Below the pieces are notes generated by a model. The model made no database searches, was not told where the DNA came from, and saw nothing but the letters and a program-made list of their open reading frames with translations. A stretch of DNA of 64,000 nucleotides from Pedobacter sp. B4-66 (GTDB lineage: Bacteria > Bacteroidota > Bacteroidia > Sphingobacteriales > Sphingobacteriaceae): contig NZ_JAFVME010000006.1 in NCBI RefSeq assembly GCF_018492665.1, positions 372,001 through 436,000 on the forward strand. The letters are read 5' to 3'. Below, piece after piece: positions 1 through 9,361 of the stretch (the stretch's first letter is position 1; each line of letters starts with the position of its first letter). Made by a program: the position numbers and the translations under genes.

Positions 1-108
1 ACTTCGCAATCAACCCCTGATAATTACGAATACGCACCCGAAGATTTACATTCAGCCTCTCTAATTTTGGATAGACAGGTGTTTTACATATTAAATCAAA
101 AAAAATGA
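1..108 (+). CDS. C-terminal end of an unidentified protein (cut by window edge)
   Basis: Frame 1 is open from the window edge to a TGA at 106-108 and gives about 35 residues ending in VFYILNQKK. The other two plus frames close within this stretch. The stop overlaps the ATG of the next gene as ATGA (105-108), the usual sign of translational coupling in an operon, and this is the main reason to believe the frame. The residues are charged and unremarkable, and I do not recognise a family. Too little is present to assign a function. Confidence 0.5.
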   Translation, partial: TSQSTPDNYEYAPEDLHSASLILDRQVFYILNQKK

Positions 109-641
109 GAAAGTTAATTGTATCGATGATGGTTTCTATAGATGGCTTTATAGAGGGGCCAAATAAAGAATTGGATTATTTTACTGATGATGATAGGTTG
201 ATGGATTATTTCGACGATATCATAGACGAAGTTGAGCTATTTATATACGGCAGAAAGTCTTATGAATTAATGATTCAATACTGGCCTAAAGCAGAAGGCC
301 GCTTTGCTGAAAAGATGAACAAAAAACGTAAACTGATTTTTTCGAGGTCATTAAAACAGGTAACATGGAATTCTGAATTAATTAGTGGTGATACTTCGGG
401 TATTATAAATGAGCTTAAGAATAAACCAGGTAAAGATCTTGTTCTTTTCGCTGGTGCGGACATCCTTTCAACATTTATAAAACTGAATTTAGTAGATGAA
501 TTTAGGCTAATTACTTATCCTGTGGTTCTTGGTAAGGGCACTCCTCTATTTAAAGATGTCAGTGGACCTTTTCTTCTAAAGAAATTAAGAACAGAAAATT
601 TTGATAACGGTTGCGTTTTAAATGTCTATTTACCTCAATAA
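105..641 (+). CDS. Dihydrofolate reductase family protein (RibD C-terminal-like)
   Basis: A 178-residue cytoplasmic protein. The N-terminus MRKLIVSMMVSIDGFIEGP is the typical first strand and loop of the DHFR/RibD C-terminal fold, followed by LFIYGRKSYELM (the GRxTYE-like motif) and LVLFAGADILSTF, the Gly-rich nucleotide-binding segment. The family binds NAD(P)H, but most such Bacteroidota paralogues have no known substrate, and this is not a canonical folate DHFR. The start overlaps the stop of the preceding frame by 4 nt. A second copy of the family lies at 37843-38409. Fold assignment is firm; the reaction is unknown. Confidence 0.85.
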   Translation: MRKLIVSMMVSIDGFIEGPNKELDYFTDDDRLMDYFDDIIDEVELFIYGRKSYELMIQYWPKAEGRFAEKMNKKRKLIFSRSLKQVTWNSELISGDTSGIINELKNKPGKDLVLFAGADILSTFIKLNLVDEFRLITYPVVLGKGTPLFKDVSGPFLLKKLRTENFDNGCVLNVYLPQ

Positions 642-645
642 ACAA

Positions 646-680
646 AAAAACAGGTACTGGATATACCGGCACCTGTTTTT
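646..680. terminator. Bidirectional intrinsic terminator
   Basis: Perfect 10-bp inverted repeat, AAAAACAGGT (646-655) and ACCTGTTTTT (671-680), with a 15-nt spacer that can extend the stem through CTGG/CCGG wobble pairing. It has A-run and T-run flanks, so it can work both ways. It sits between two convergent genes, ending at 641 (plus) and 701 (minus). Confidence 0.85.
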
Positions 681-700
681 AAAAACCAACTAGAGTTATA

Positions 701-2023
701 CTAGAATATACCTATATAATGGTTTCCTGTTTTGTTAATTAATTTGGCTCCTTTAGTTAAGGCACCTGTTCTACTGTTCATAATAAAGATGTTACCATCT
801 TTACCAACAGGAGTAACTGCTACAAAAACCTCATCTCCATTCACTACAAATCCTTGATATTGACCAAAACTTAAATCCACATCATCAGGAATAGCAACTT
901 TTGTTGCTGTTTTTGCATTCAAATCTATACGAGCAATATACCCACCTTTGTCTGCTATACTATAAACTACATAGCCAATTCCTTTTCCTGCATATCTCCA
1001 GGCATCTACATAGGTTCCGGTTACACCCAATGCAGCATCCAGGCTAAATACATAAGAGTTGTCGTATTCATTGTTCTGGTTGATCTTTAGGATATGTGAA
1101 CCATTAAGACCATTTTGAGTCGCTTGATAGATATTTCCATCCTCACTTAAGAAAGCATTGAAACTACGGTACCCATTGGTGTTACCTTGACTAACAGTAG
1201 AAGATATCAATTTAGGGTTTTTCAAAGAAGGATAATCAACTACTAAAGATTTCGAAGATATTTTAACTTTACCAGTGTTGTCAGATTGTCCTGTTGCAGG
1301 ATCGTATTTACTTCTTGAAGCACCGATGATCAGTTTATCTCCGGCCTTGTTTAACACCGGCCCATCTAAACGACCAATGTAAAATCCTTTAGCTTCTTCT
1401 TCAGCTGAAAGTGGAATTTCATACTGCTCATAGGTTTTAATACCTGCAGCCTGTAAATTTAAAGATAAAACAGTCGAAGTTCCTCTAGCATATTTATAAG
1501 TTTTGCCATCTGCTTCAGTAGTAATTTTAACACCGGAAACATTAACCGCAACACCTGTTTGATCATTATCAAAAAGCTTAACCCATCTTGGAGAGGCAGT
1601 TGCATAATTTGCGATATTTACCTTGTCACTCAATTCAGTATAGCTACTACCGCCATTTACCTTATATTTTGAAAACTCACCTCCATTTGGACCTGTGTAG
1701 GCAATATTAAAAAGTACGCTACCATCAATAGATGACTGTAAACGAGCAGTACGTTGCGATCTTACAGGAAAACCATTTGTATAAACATCGATAGATTTAT
1801 CAGGATTTTTTGCATCATTTACACTTACAGAATACACCATGGTACCACCGTTACCATCACCTGCAGTTGTTCCCATTAAAGCACCAGAAACTGTAACCCA
1901 ACGATCAGCATCGCCCAGATTTTCTTCCGGTGCAGGGTTTTCTTTATCTTTTGAACAACTTGTTATAGTCATCGCTGTTGCGACCGCTCCAAACATCAGG
2001 AGTTTTAAAAATTGTCTTTTCAT
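701..2023 (-). CDS. DUF4374 domain-containing lipoprotein
   Basis: A 440-residue exported protein. The N-terminus has a hydrophobic segment ending in TITSC with Cys23 as the probable lipidated residue, followed by a charged linker (SKDKENPAPEE). The rest is beta-rich with repeated blades (ARIDLNAKTATKV, GNIFIMNSRTG), consistent with a propeller. It matches the DUF4374 family, which in Bacteroidota is commonly encoded just after TonB-dependent siderophore receptors. The receptor stop is 18 nt upstream, so the two are probably co-transcribed. A role as surface or periplasmic partner in iron or siderophore uptake is inference from context. Confidence 0.8.
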   Translation of the reverse strand: MKRQFLKLLMFGAVATAMTITSCSKDKENPAPEENLGDADRWVTVSGALMGTTAGDGNGGTMVYSVSVNDAKNPDKSIDVYTNGFPVRSQRTARLQSSIDGSVLFNIAYTGPNGGEFSKYKVNGGSSYTELSDKVNIANYATASPRWVKLFDNDQTGVAVNVSGVKITTEADGKTYKYARGTSTVLSLNLQAAGIKTYEQYEIPLSAEEEAKGFYIGRLDGPVLNKAGDKLIIGASRSKYDPATGQSDNTGKVKISSKSLVVDYPSLKNPKLISSTVSQGNTNGYRSFNAFLSEDGNIYQATQNGLNGSHILKINQNNEYDNSYVFSLDAALGVTGTYVDAWRYAGKGIGYVVYSIADKGGYIARIDLNAKTATKVAIPDDVDLSFGQYQGFVVNGDEVFVAVTPVGKDGNIFIMNSRTGALTKGAKLINKTGNHYIGIF

Positions 2024-2041
2024 CTTGATTATAAATTGATT

Positions 2042-4441
2042 TTAAAAGTTATTAATGGTATAGTTTAATTTTAAGTAAAAGGCTCTTCCCGGTCTTTGAG
2101 AGGCGAAATTATCATAAGCTTCTTTGTTGAATATGTTTTTTGCATCAAAGCTGACAACCACCTTTTTGTTCGGGAACAGATAGCTGGCTCCTACATCCTG
2201 AATAAATTGGTTAGGTGTGCGATAATAATTATCACGTGTTGGCATCCAGGTGGTTTCAAATGGATTCACAAAGCCAAAATTGTAGTACAGATTCAGTGTA
2301 GATTTTTTCTGTAGTACATTGTCCATTCTATATTGGGCGTTCCCGTTTACGGTAAAAAAAGGCTCATTAGGAATTTGCTTATTGTGATATGGTGAGACTT
2401 CATCTTTAATAAGGGTGTTGAATTTTGAGGTATTCAACATCACATTCAGATTGCGGTATACATAGTTAAGCTCAGCTTCAAAACCTATAGATCTTGTTCC
2501 GGGAAGATTGACACTTTCTGAAGTAGGCATCACAGTTACTGGCCTGTCGTTAGACCTGATCACAATTTTATCCTGCGTATTCCTAAGAAACCCTGATACA
2601 GACAAAGAAACTTTATGCTCTCCAAGACCATATGATCCAGCTCTGAATCCTAGGTTAAAGTTGTTACTGGTTTCTGGTTTGATATTAGGATTAGGCAATA
2701 GATTTGAACTTTGATTGCCAAATACTTCACCTTCTCCTGGCATTCTTAAAGCTCTTTCGGCCGATGCGATCAGAACCAGGTTAGATTTTAGCGCATAAGA
2801 GCCCGCAAATCCATAACCTGTAGAATTCCTATTACTTTTAGTGATCTTTTCTATCCTGGTAGTTTGTCCGTTTACAGTTTGTGCCTGAGGCTCTACTCTC
2901 TCTATGTTCTGTTGGTAATATTTGACAAACACATTAGTTTTTAACCGATTCTCCAGCGCATCCATTTCATAAGTAAATGTGCTTACATTGGTAGTTAAAT
3001 CACTAGTGATGTCATACATCTGTTCCAGGATTGTTTTAAGCTGATCAGCATCTTGCCTATCCACAGTATAGAATCCATGATTAAATACCAACTTGTGGCC
3101 ATCCGCAATATTGTAGCTCAAACCAGCCCTCAATGATCCAATTTGTCGGTTAATATCAGCCATACTAGCAGGCCCTTGCTGGGCTCCTTCTCTGGATTTG
3201 AATGGCTTACCATGGATATCAATAATTGGCTTACCATCCCAGTTGTACCTGTAGCTCACTGTATCCTGAAGATATTCCTTCCTGTCGCTATATACACCAT
3301 TAAAGGTCAGTTTCAATCCCTTTAGCAAAAAGTCTTTTTTAACATAATCTAACCCAATGATATGGGCTTTGGATTCTGAAAATCTACCCATATATGGCAC
3401 TGACATGTATTGACCGTGCTGTATTTCTTTGTAAGTATAAGAACCATTGTAGTTCAGCATGAAGTTATCAGCCCATTTTACATCAGTAAAACCAGCTTCT
3501 AAGCGTCCACCATAAGTTTTAAAACCATCGTTGAAGCGTTTGCCTCTGGTTTGCGACTCTACTCCGTTGGCATTTTGATTTTTAACCCATTTCCCCCATA
3601 CCTCGTAATCATTATCGGAATAACCATAAAACCCTGATCCCCTTAAAGTAAGACCGGTTCTAGTATCGCGATACATTCCACTCAAGTCCGTCTGCTGGGT
3701 ATTAAATGAACCATATGAGGCCGATGCAGTGAGGTTATTGCGTTGCGCTCCCTTTTTCAATACGACATTAATACCTCCACCCAGGTAATCGCCAGACAAG
3801 TGTGCCGGCAATACTCCTTTATATACTTCTATCCTTTCAATCATAGATGGCGGGATATTATTCAGGTTAAAAGAGGAACCATAAGTGGAAATCTCGATAC
3901 CATCAATAAAGATTCCGATAGCTCTGCCCGACATGCCATTTAGGTTATAATCAGAATTAGAGCCAAAACCGCCTGTTTGTCGTACCCTAACTCCCACTGT
4001 CCTATTCAACAACTCGTTGGTTTGTAAATTTCGTAATGATGCTGCTTTAGTATCAACCACATTCACCGCAAAGCCCGAAGTTTCAATTTCTCTTTTCTTC
4101 GACTTTCCCTCTACCATTACTTGCTTTAGTTCTCTATCTGCTATCCCTTTCACATGAACATTCACTACAGTTGTTTCCTCATCAACCTTGATTGCTATGC
4201 TTTTAAGTTCCGTAATAACAGAGCTGATCATCAAAGTGTACTTACCATAAGTAACCGATGTTATTTCATACTTTCCTTGATCATCTGTTGCAGTTGTTCT
4301 CTTGAGCTCTTTTAGTGTAATTGCAGCACCGGCAACAGGTTTTCCGTGATGGTCAGTTACAATACCTGATATGTTTCCGGTTTGTGCAAATGCTATTGTT
4401 GTAAAGAACGATAGAAGAACAATTAATAGACAATGTCTCAT
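2042..4441 (-). CDS. TonB-dependent outer-membrane receptor (siderophore type)
   Basis: About 799 residues from the chosen ATG at 4441. The open frame continues to a GTG at 4654, but that extension crosses the promoter and the divergent regulator start and lacks a signal peptide, whereas MRHCLLIVLLSFFTTIAFAQ at 4441 is a clean one. Order: signal peptide, carboxypeptidase-D regulatory-like domain (about 23-105), plug domain with the NxxxNxxxG-type core around DYNLNGMSGRAIGIFIDG, then a 22-strand barrel ending in FYLKLNYTINNF. It has no STN domain and no SusD partner, and it pairs with DUF4374 and an AraC regulator, which favours siderophore or metal chelate transport over glycan import. The ligand cannot be read from sequence. 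Confidence 0.88.
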   Translation of the reverse strand: MRHCLLIVLLSFFTTIAFAQTGNISGIVTDHHGKPVAGAAITLKELKRTTATDDQGKYEITSVTYGKYTLMISSVITELKSIAIKVDEETTVVNVHVKGIADRELKQVMVEGKSKKREIETSGFAVNVVDTKAASLRNLQTNELLNRTVGVRVRQTGGFGSNSDYNLNGMSGRAIGIFIDGIEISTYGSSFNLNNIPPSMIERIEVYKGVLPAHLSGDYLGGGINVVLKKGAQRNNLTASASYGSFNTQQTDLSGMYRDTRTGLTLRGSGFYGYSDNDYEVWGKWVKNQNANGVESQTRGKRFNDGFKTYGGRLEAGFTDVKWADNFMLNYNGSYTYKEIQHGQYMSVPYMGRFSESKAHIIGLDYVKKDFLLKGLKLTFNGVYSDRKEYLQDTVSYRYNWDGKPIIDIHGKPFKSREGAQQGPASMADINRQIGSLRAGLSYNIADGHKLVFNHGFYTVDRQDADQLKTILEQMYDITSDLTTNVSTFTYEMDALENRLKTNVFVKYYQQNIERVEPQAQTVNGQTTRIEKITKSNRNSTGYGFAGSYALKSNLVLIASAERALRMPGEGEVFGNQSSNLLPNPNIKPETSNNFNLGFRAGSYGLGEHKVSLSVSGFLRNTQDKIVIRSNDRPVTVMPTSESVNLPGTRSIGFEAELNYVYRNLNVMLNTSKFNTLIKDEVSPYHNKQIPNEPFFTVNGNAQYRMDNVLQKKSTLNLYYNFGFVNPFETTWMPTRDNYYRTPNQFIQDVGASYLFPNKKVVVSFDAKNIFNKEAYDNFASQRPGRAFYLKLNYTINNF

Positions 4442-4502
4442 GGTGTGTGTAACTTTTTTAATGTTTTCTTTAGAAGCAGTCTTAATAACAATAACTTCGC
4501 CG

Positions 4503-4510
4503 CAAAGATA
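4503..4510 (-). promoter_or_regulatory. Minus-strand -7 promoter element of the TonB receptor gene
   Basis: On the minus strand this reads TATCTTTG followed by CGGCG, a match to the Bacteroidota -7 consensus TAnnTTTG. A TTTG sits 16 nt further upstream (4527-4530), slightly closer than the ideal 19. Transcription would start near 4496, giving a leader of about 55 nt to the ATG at 4441. This supports 4441 over the longer GTG start. The -33 box overlaps the first codons of the divergent AraC gene. Confidence 0.5.
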
Positions 4511-4520
4511 GGCGCTGTAT

Positions 4521-5423
4521 ATGACGCAAACGGGAGTAGAATTAACGCTAAAGGGAGAATTTGGACAGAACACCAGAAATGAATTTTTGCCAACATTCCA
4601 AATGATTTTTGTGCTCAGGGGAAAGTTAGTATTTTCAAATATAGACGAGCACACAAGCTATGGACAGATTGAAAGTCAGCAACATAACCTATTCTGCATT
4701 CCTCCAAAAGCTAGTAGAATACTGGCCGATGCAAATGACGAAATCATTTGCATTAACTTCAGCACTTCTTTTCTAGACAGGTATTTACCTAACAACCATC
4801 TTGCTTATCAAAAATTAACCAGTGGTCTGATCACTGAAGAGATCTCAAGATTATCTCTGTTAAACATGTACATCACCCCGGAGATTAGTGCAATATTACA
4901 ACGCCTTGAAAATTCACCATTTAAGGGTTTCTGTGATCAACTTTTGCTAGAGTCGAAAGTAATTGAATTGTTGGCATTACAAATCGCTCAGTTTGAACAG
5001 CCTCAAACAGCTGTACAGCCATTGCAATTAAAAGAAGAAGAATTGGAAAGAATGAATGAGGCAAGAGAAGTTTTGCTCAATCATACCGGAGAAAAGCTTT
5101 CCCTACGTACACTAGCCCATATGGTAGGTACTAACGAATTTAACCTTAAACGCAATTTTAAAATTGCATTCGGAGAAACGGTATTCGGCTACCTGAACCA
5201 CTATAAAATGGAACAGGCTAAGACTATGCTGATCGAGAAAGATATTACCATCGCGGAGCTTTCTTTAAAAATGGGATATAAACACGCCACGCATTTCACA
5301 AGTGCCTTTAAAAAGTATTTTGGCTATTTGCCCAATAAAATAAAATCTTGTAAGCTATCTCTTTTGATCTTCTTTGAAGATTTGTCTGTAGTGCTTGAGA
5401 ACTTTGGGCTCTTAATGGGGTAA
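4521..5423 (+). CDS. AraC family transcriptional regulator (PchR-like)
   Basis: A 300-residue protein. The N-terminal half (1-165) resembles the cupin-like sensor of PchR-type regulators (LFCIPPKASRILADANDEII). The C-terminal 190-278 is a double helix-turn-helix: helix pair one in LSLRTLAHMVGTNEFNLKRN and helix pair two in TIAELSLKMGYKHATHFTSA, followed by FKKYFGYLPNKIKS. A hydrophobic tail of about 24 residues follows the domain. It is divergent from the TonB receptor with about 80 nt between the starts, so it most likely activates that operon in response to a siderophore. Family is sure; inducer is inference. Confidence 0.87.
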   Translation: MTQTGVELTLKGEFGQNTRNEFLPTFQMIFVLRGKLVFSNIDEHTSYGQIESQQHNLFCIPPKASRILADANDEIICINFSTSFLDRYLPNNHLAYQKLTSGLITEEISRLSLLNMYITPEISAILQRLENSPFKGFCDQLLLESKVIELLALQIAQFEQPQTAVQPLQLKEEELERMNEAREVLLNHTGEKLSLRTLAHMVGTNEFNLKRNFKIAFGETVFGYLNHYKMEQAKTMLIEKDITIAELSLKMGYKHATHFTSAFKKYFGYLPNKIKSCKLSLLIFFEDLSVVLENFGLLMG

Positions 5424-5434
5424 TTAGAATAAAG

Positions 5435-5490
5435 CCATCGTTATTCTTAGTCATCGTCATTCTGAGAGCCTAGCTTCAGAATAACGATGG
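5435..5490. repeat. Long inverted repeat, REP-like intergenic element / terminator
   Basis: Arms CCATCGTTATTCT (5435-5447) and AGAATAACGATGG (5478-5490) are perfect 13-bp complements. Between them lies a second pairing, ATTCTGA with TCAGAAT (5459-5465 and 5476-5482), inside a CGTCATTCTGAG core that resembles the short interspersed intergenic repeats I associate with Bacteroidota genomes. It lies between two convergent genes (5423 and 5497) and would fold as a strong hairpin on either strand, so it may also end transcription. No second copy is seen in this window. Confidence 0.7.
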
Positions 5491-5496
5491 GAGCTC

Positions 5497-6843
5497 CTAC
5501 AACAGCACTCCGCTTAAAATAAAACCTACAATAATTGTTACCGTTATTGCAACCATACCCGGTAGCATAAAACTATGGTTCACTACAAACCTCCCAATTT
5601 TTGTACTTCCCGTTCGGTCAAAATCTATTGCAGCAACAAGAGTTGGGTAGCCCGGCAACAAGAAATCGCCATTTACAGCCGGAAACATGGCCAACAAATG
5701 AGGATTGGTGATTCCAAGCATAACACCCATTGGCATAAGCGTTCTGGTTGTTGCAGCCTGACTAAAAGTTAAAGCTCCCATCAGGAATAAAGCAATTGCA
5801 AAAGTCCACGGCTGATTTGTAACAATATCCCTAAAGGTATTCTCAATTACAGTTTCGTTGGCTAACATAAAAGTAGCACTCATCCACACCACACCAAGCA
5901 CGGAAACTACAGCAGTAGCCATTGAAGTAAACAAACTCATCTTAGCTACTTTTGCGGCTGAGGTTTTAGTAATAAGCATGATACATGCCGAAGCAGAAAG
6001 CGTAACCATAATAATCAAAGTAGTCAGATTAATAGTTCCATCAGCATTTACGCTAAAACTCTTTCCACCTCCAACGTATGGAACATAGTTTGGAAATGCG
6101 CCAAAAAAGATGATGAGTAAGATTGCAACACCAAATATTGCTACAGCAGTTTTAGCTCCCGGTGCAGGTGTATAGCTTGATACACCATTCTCTACACTAC
6201 CTGTGGTCATTGAACGTGCAAACTCAGGGTCTTTCATTTTCTCTATAAAAATCGGATCCTGATCTAGCTCCAATCCTTTTTTGCGTACCGCCAAAATACT
6301 TGCAAATATTCCGCAAATAGCAGCTGGGATACAAATCTTCATAATGTCTATTGAAGCAGAAGAATAGGCAAGAATAGTCACCAGTGAAGCCGTCGCTGCA
6401 CTCATCGGACTTCCAGTAATGGCCAAATGGGACGCAATAACGGAAACAGACAGCGGCCTTTCCGGACGTATACGCTGCTTAGCCGAAACCTCCGCTATAA
6501 TCGGCAAAAGGGAATACACAATATGTGCAGTCCCGGCAAATAAACACAAAAAGTAAGTTGTAAAAGGTGCAATAAAAGTAATGTGGCTTGGGTTTTTTCT
6601 AATGATACGTTCGGCAATGCTAACCAGATAATCTAAACCACCTGCTGCCTGTAAAGTAGCAGCGGTGGTTACGATAGCCAGAATAATTAGTAGTACGGGT
6701 ATAGGTGGTTCTGCAGGTGTCATTTTAAACACCAGCACAAAAATCAGTAAACCTACCATTCCCATTACTCCCAGACCAATGCCTTTCATTCTGGATCCAA
6801 TAAGGATCATGGCCAGCAAAATGCCTAATTGCACGAATATCAT
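5497..6843 (-). CDS. dcuB: Anaerobic C4-dicarboxylate transporter, DcuA/DcuB family
   Basis: A 448-residue inner-membrane carrier with about 10-12 hydrophobic segments from the N-terminus onward. Segments such as FLCLFAGTAHIVYSLLPII and SVIASHLAITGSPMSAATAS are characteristic of the Dcu family, which exchanges fumarate, malate, aspartate and succinate. It overlaps the end of aspA by 4 nt (6840-6843), so it is translationally coupled. In this operon it would bring in aspartate or export the fumarate or succinate made by aspartase. DcuA and DcuB cannot be told apart here with certainty; the symbol is by family and context. Confidence 0.88.
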   Translation of the reverse strand: MIFVQLGILLAMILIGSRMKGIGLGVMGMVGLLIFVLVFKMTPAEPPIPVLLIILAIVTTAATLQAAGGLDYLVSIAERIIRKNPSHITFIAPFTTYFLCLFAGTAHIVYSLLPIIAEVSAKQRIRPERPLSVSVIASHLAITGSPMSAATASLVTILAYSSASIDIMKICIPAAICGIFASILAVRKKGLELDQDPIFIEKMKDPEFARSMTTGSVENGVSSYTPAPGAKTAVAIFGVAILLIIFFGAFPNYVPYVGGGKSFSVNADGTINLTTLIIMVTLSASACIMLITKTSAAKVAKMSLFTSMATAVVSVLGVVWMSATFMLANETVIENTFRDIVTNQPWTFAIALFLMGALTFSQAATTRTLMPMGVMLGITNPHLLAMFPAVNGDFLLPGYPTLVAAIDFDRTGSTKIGRFVVNHSFMLPGMVAITVTIIVGFILSGVLL

Positions 6844-8249
6844 TGTGCAATGAATTTAGGGTGGATTAAATTCTCAATGGAATAAACTTCATCCCATTTG
6901 GCTTGGGTAATCAATTTTCTTTCGGTCACTACAATCTCGTAAACCGACTTACCTGTTTTAAGAGCCTCTTTGGCTATAGATGCGCATTCCTCATAACCCA
7001 AAATTGGATTTAACTGCGTTACTATTCCTATACTTTGCATCACCAGATTTTTGCTGTGCTCCACATTGGCAGTAATACCGACAACACATTTCTTCCTAAG
7101 CGTGTTGCAGGCTTTAGTTAAATATTGTAATGAAGTAAACAATGCCATACCAATTACCGGCTCCATTACATTAAGCTGTAACTGTCCGGCTTCGGCTGCC
7201 ATAGTCACTGTTAGATCTGCACCAATCACGTAAAAGCAGGTCTGATTCATCAATTCAGGTATTACCGGATTTACTTTCCCAGGCATAATAGATGACCCCG
7301 GTTGCATCGCCGGAAGGTTAATTTCATTCAAACCGCAACGAGGGCCACTACTTAACAGCCTTAAATCATTACATATCTTGCTTAATTTTATTGCATTACG
7401 TTTTAACGTACCGCTCAATTGTACCAAAGCCCCCGTATCATAAGTTGCTTCAATCAGATCGGCCGAAAGTACTACAGGAACCTTGCTGATATCTGCCAGA
7501 TATTTTACACACAACGCAGAATATCCCTCTGGGGCATTTACACCTGTGCCGATGGCTGTTGCTCCCATATTTACTTCTGTAATGAGCAGAGAGGCTTCTC
7601 TAATGCGCATTACATCTTCGCCTAAGGTGGTTGCAAAAGCATTAAACTCCTGGCCTAAGGTCATAGGTACCGCATCCTGAAGTTGAGTCCTTCCCATTTT
7701 TAAAACATCCTCAAACTCTTTTCCTTTATCATAAAAGGCCTTTTGCAATTTTTCGAGTGCCATAGAAAACGCTGCTATTTTAAGGTAAACTGCAATTCTA
7801 AATGCTGTAGGATATGCATCGTTGGTACTTTGCGAAAGGTTTACGTCATTATTTGGGTGTAAATGAATGTACTCCCCTTTTTTATGACCCAAATATTCGA
7901 GTCCTAAATTGGCAATAACCTCATTTGCATTCATATTGGTCGAAGTTCCTGCACCACCTTGTATTAAATCACTCACAAACTGATCTGTAAACTCACCATC
8001 TATCAATCTATCGCAAGCATAAGCAATGGCTTCAGCCTTTTTAGGATCTAAAATACCCAAATCTCTGTTGGCTAATGCAGCAGCCTTTTTAACATGACCA
8101 AAGGCCTTTATAAAAAGAGGTTCACTACCAATTGGGATACCGGTAATATCGAAATTTTCTTTAGCGCGCATGGTTTGAACGCCATAGTAACAGTCATTGC
8201 TAATTTCTTTTTCACCTAAGAAATCATGCTCAATTCGAAAAGATGCCAT
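6840..8249 (-). CDS. aspA: Aspartate ammonia-lyase (aspartase)
   Basis: A 469-residue cytoplasmic enzyme converting L-aspartate to fumarate and ammonia. The N-terminus (MASFRIEHDFLGEKEISND, YYGVQTMRAKENFDI) and the superfamily signature GSSIMPGKVNPVIPE with its catalytic-loop serine are plain. Other conserved blocks are GGAGTSTNMNANEVI and NNDVNLSQSTNDAYPTA. Length and motifs fit aspartase; fumarase C is the close alternative, but YYGVQT and the asparaginase/Dcu neighbours favour AspA. It lies 45 nt after ansB and overlaps dcuB by 4 nt. Confidence 0.93.
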   Translation of the reverse strand: MASFRIEHDFLGEKEISNDCYYGVQTMRAKENFDITGIPIGSEPLFIKAFGHVKKAAALANRDLGILDPKKAEAIAYACDRLIDGEFTDQFVSDLIQGGAGTSTNMNANEVIANLGLEYLGHKKGEYIHLHPNNDVNLSQSTNDAYPTAFRIAVYLKIAAFSMALEKLQKAFYDKGKEFEDVLKMGRTQLQDAVPMTLGQEFNAFATTLGEDVMRIREASLLITEVNMGATAIGTGVNAPEGYSALCVKYLADISKVPVVLSADLIEATYDTGALVQLSGTLKRNAIKLSKICNDLRLLSSGPRCGLNEINLPAMQPGSSIMPGKVNPVIPELMNQTCFYVIGADLTVTMAAEAGQLQLNVMEPVIGMALFTSLQYLTKACNTLRKKCVVGITANVEHSKNLVMQSIGIVTQLNPILGYEECASIAKEALKTGKSVYEIVVTERKLITQAKWDEVYSIENLIHPKFIAQ

Positions 8250-8294
8250 AATAATTTGGTTTAGATAGTATAAATGGTGTTAGTTTAAAATCTT

Positions 8295-9344
8295 TTAATA
8301 GCGTAAAAAATATTGCTGAAGTTCAGCGGTATTGTGCGTTTTCAACAAGCCCAGCATGATCAGTATCCGGGCTTTTTGTGGGTTTAAGTCATCCGTTACA
8401 ATCGTTCCTAATTCTTTATCATCAACCTCACCATCCTCTACAACTCTTCCGGATACGCACCTGCTTGCCCTGCAAACTACAATTCCTGCAGCCACCGCTT
8501 TTTTAACTGAGCTGGTAAATGCTTTTGAAAAATTCCCATTACCCACTCCGGCAATAACAATACCTGCAGCCTTTTCTTTAATTAGAAGATCGAGATATGC
8601 CGGAGAGGCATCGGCATAAGTATAAACGATTTCTACTTTTGGAAAAACAGTATTGTCATCTACCTTGAACTGAGGCAAGGGAGAAACCTGGCGATCTGAA
8701 CTTTTATAAAACTCAACCTTTCCATCAAATACCTGCCCAATAGCTCCACTATTAGGTGCACCAAACGCGTTTACTTTAGTGGTACTTAGTTTAGTAACAT
8801 CTCTTGAATTAAAGATGGATTCATTAAAGGAAACCAAAACTCCCCTTCCCTTGCTTTTAGGATCTGCAGCAAGTGTAATTGCATCAAATAGATTTTTAGG
8901 CCCATCCGCACTAATCGCTGTTGATGCCCGCATAGCGCCCGTTAATACCACCGGGTTATCGTATGCCACTACCAAATCCAGAAAATAGGCAGTTTCTTCT
9001 TGTGTATCTGTACCATGGGTAATCACAATTCCATCAGCTTCTTTTTTGCTAAAAATCTCATTGATTCTTACTGCGAGTTTTTTCCAGATTTCCAAACTCA
9101 TATCCTGACTACCTACAGCTGAAATCTGTTCGCCACTTACCTCTGCAACATTTTTTATGGATGGTATTGTGCCTATTAAATCGGCTACCGGAATTTTACC
9201 TGCTGTATAACCGGCACGATCTGCCGAAGCCCCCTGACCTGCAATAGTTCCGCCTGTGGCAAGAATTATAATTCTTGGTTTCTGGCCGTAAGCTACCTGT
9301 AGCAACAGCACCATCATTAAAAACATCAGTATTCTTTTCATCAT
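8295..9344 (-). CDS. ansB: Periplasmic type II L-asparaginase
   Basis: A 349-residue protein with signal peptide MMKRILMFLMMVLLLQVAYG, so it is exported. The first active-site signature is IIILATGGTIAGQG (nucleophile Thr) and the second is GIVITHGTDTQEETAYF (Thr-Asp pair). It hydrolyses L-asparagine to aspartate and ammonia in the periplasm. It sits 17 nt after the porin gene and 45 nt before aspA, which would use its product. Length fits type II enzymes. Confidence 0.93.
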   Translation of the reverse strand: MMKRILMFLMMVLLLQVAYGQKPRIIILATGGTIAGQGASADRAGYTAGKIPVADLIGTIPSIKNVAEVSGEQISAVGSQDMSLEIWKKLAVRINEIFSKKEADGIVITHGTDTQEETAYFLDLVVAYDNPVVLTGAMRASTAISADGPKNLFDAITLAADPKSKGRGVLVSFNESIFNSRDVTKLSTTKVNAFGAPNSGAIGQVFDGKVEFYKSSDRQVSPLPQFKVDDNTVFPKVEIVYTYADASPAYLDLLIKEKAAGIVIAGVGNGNFSKAFTSSVKKAVAAGIVVCRASRCVSGRVVEDGEVDDKELGTIVTDDLNPQKARILIMLGLLKTHNTAELQQYFLRY

Positions 9345-9361
9345 CGTTTATTTTTAAGCGT

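Noticed and set aside
4441..4521. Fur box in the TonB/AraC gap
   Set aside because: No convincing 19-bp Fur-like palindrome was found there by eye.
4442..4654. Upstream extension of the TonB receptor frame
   Set aside because: It begins with GTG, lacks a signal peptide, and overlaps the promoter and the start of the divergent AraC gene. The ATG at 4441 gives a clean signal peptide.
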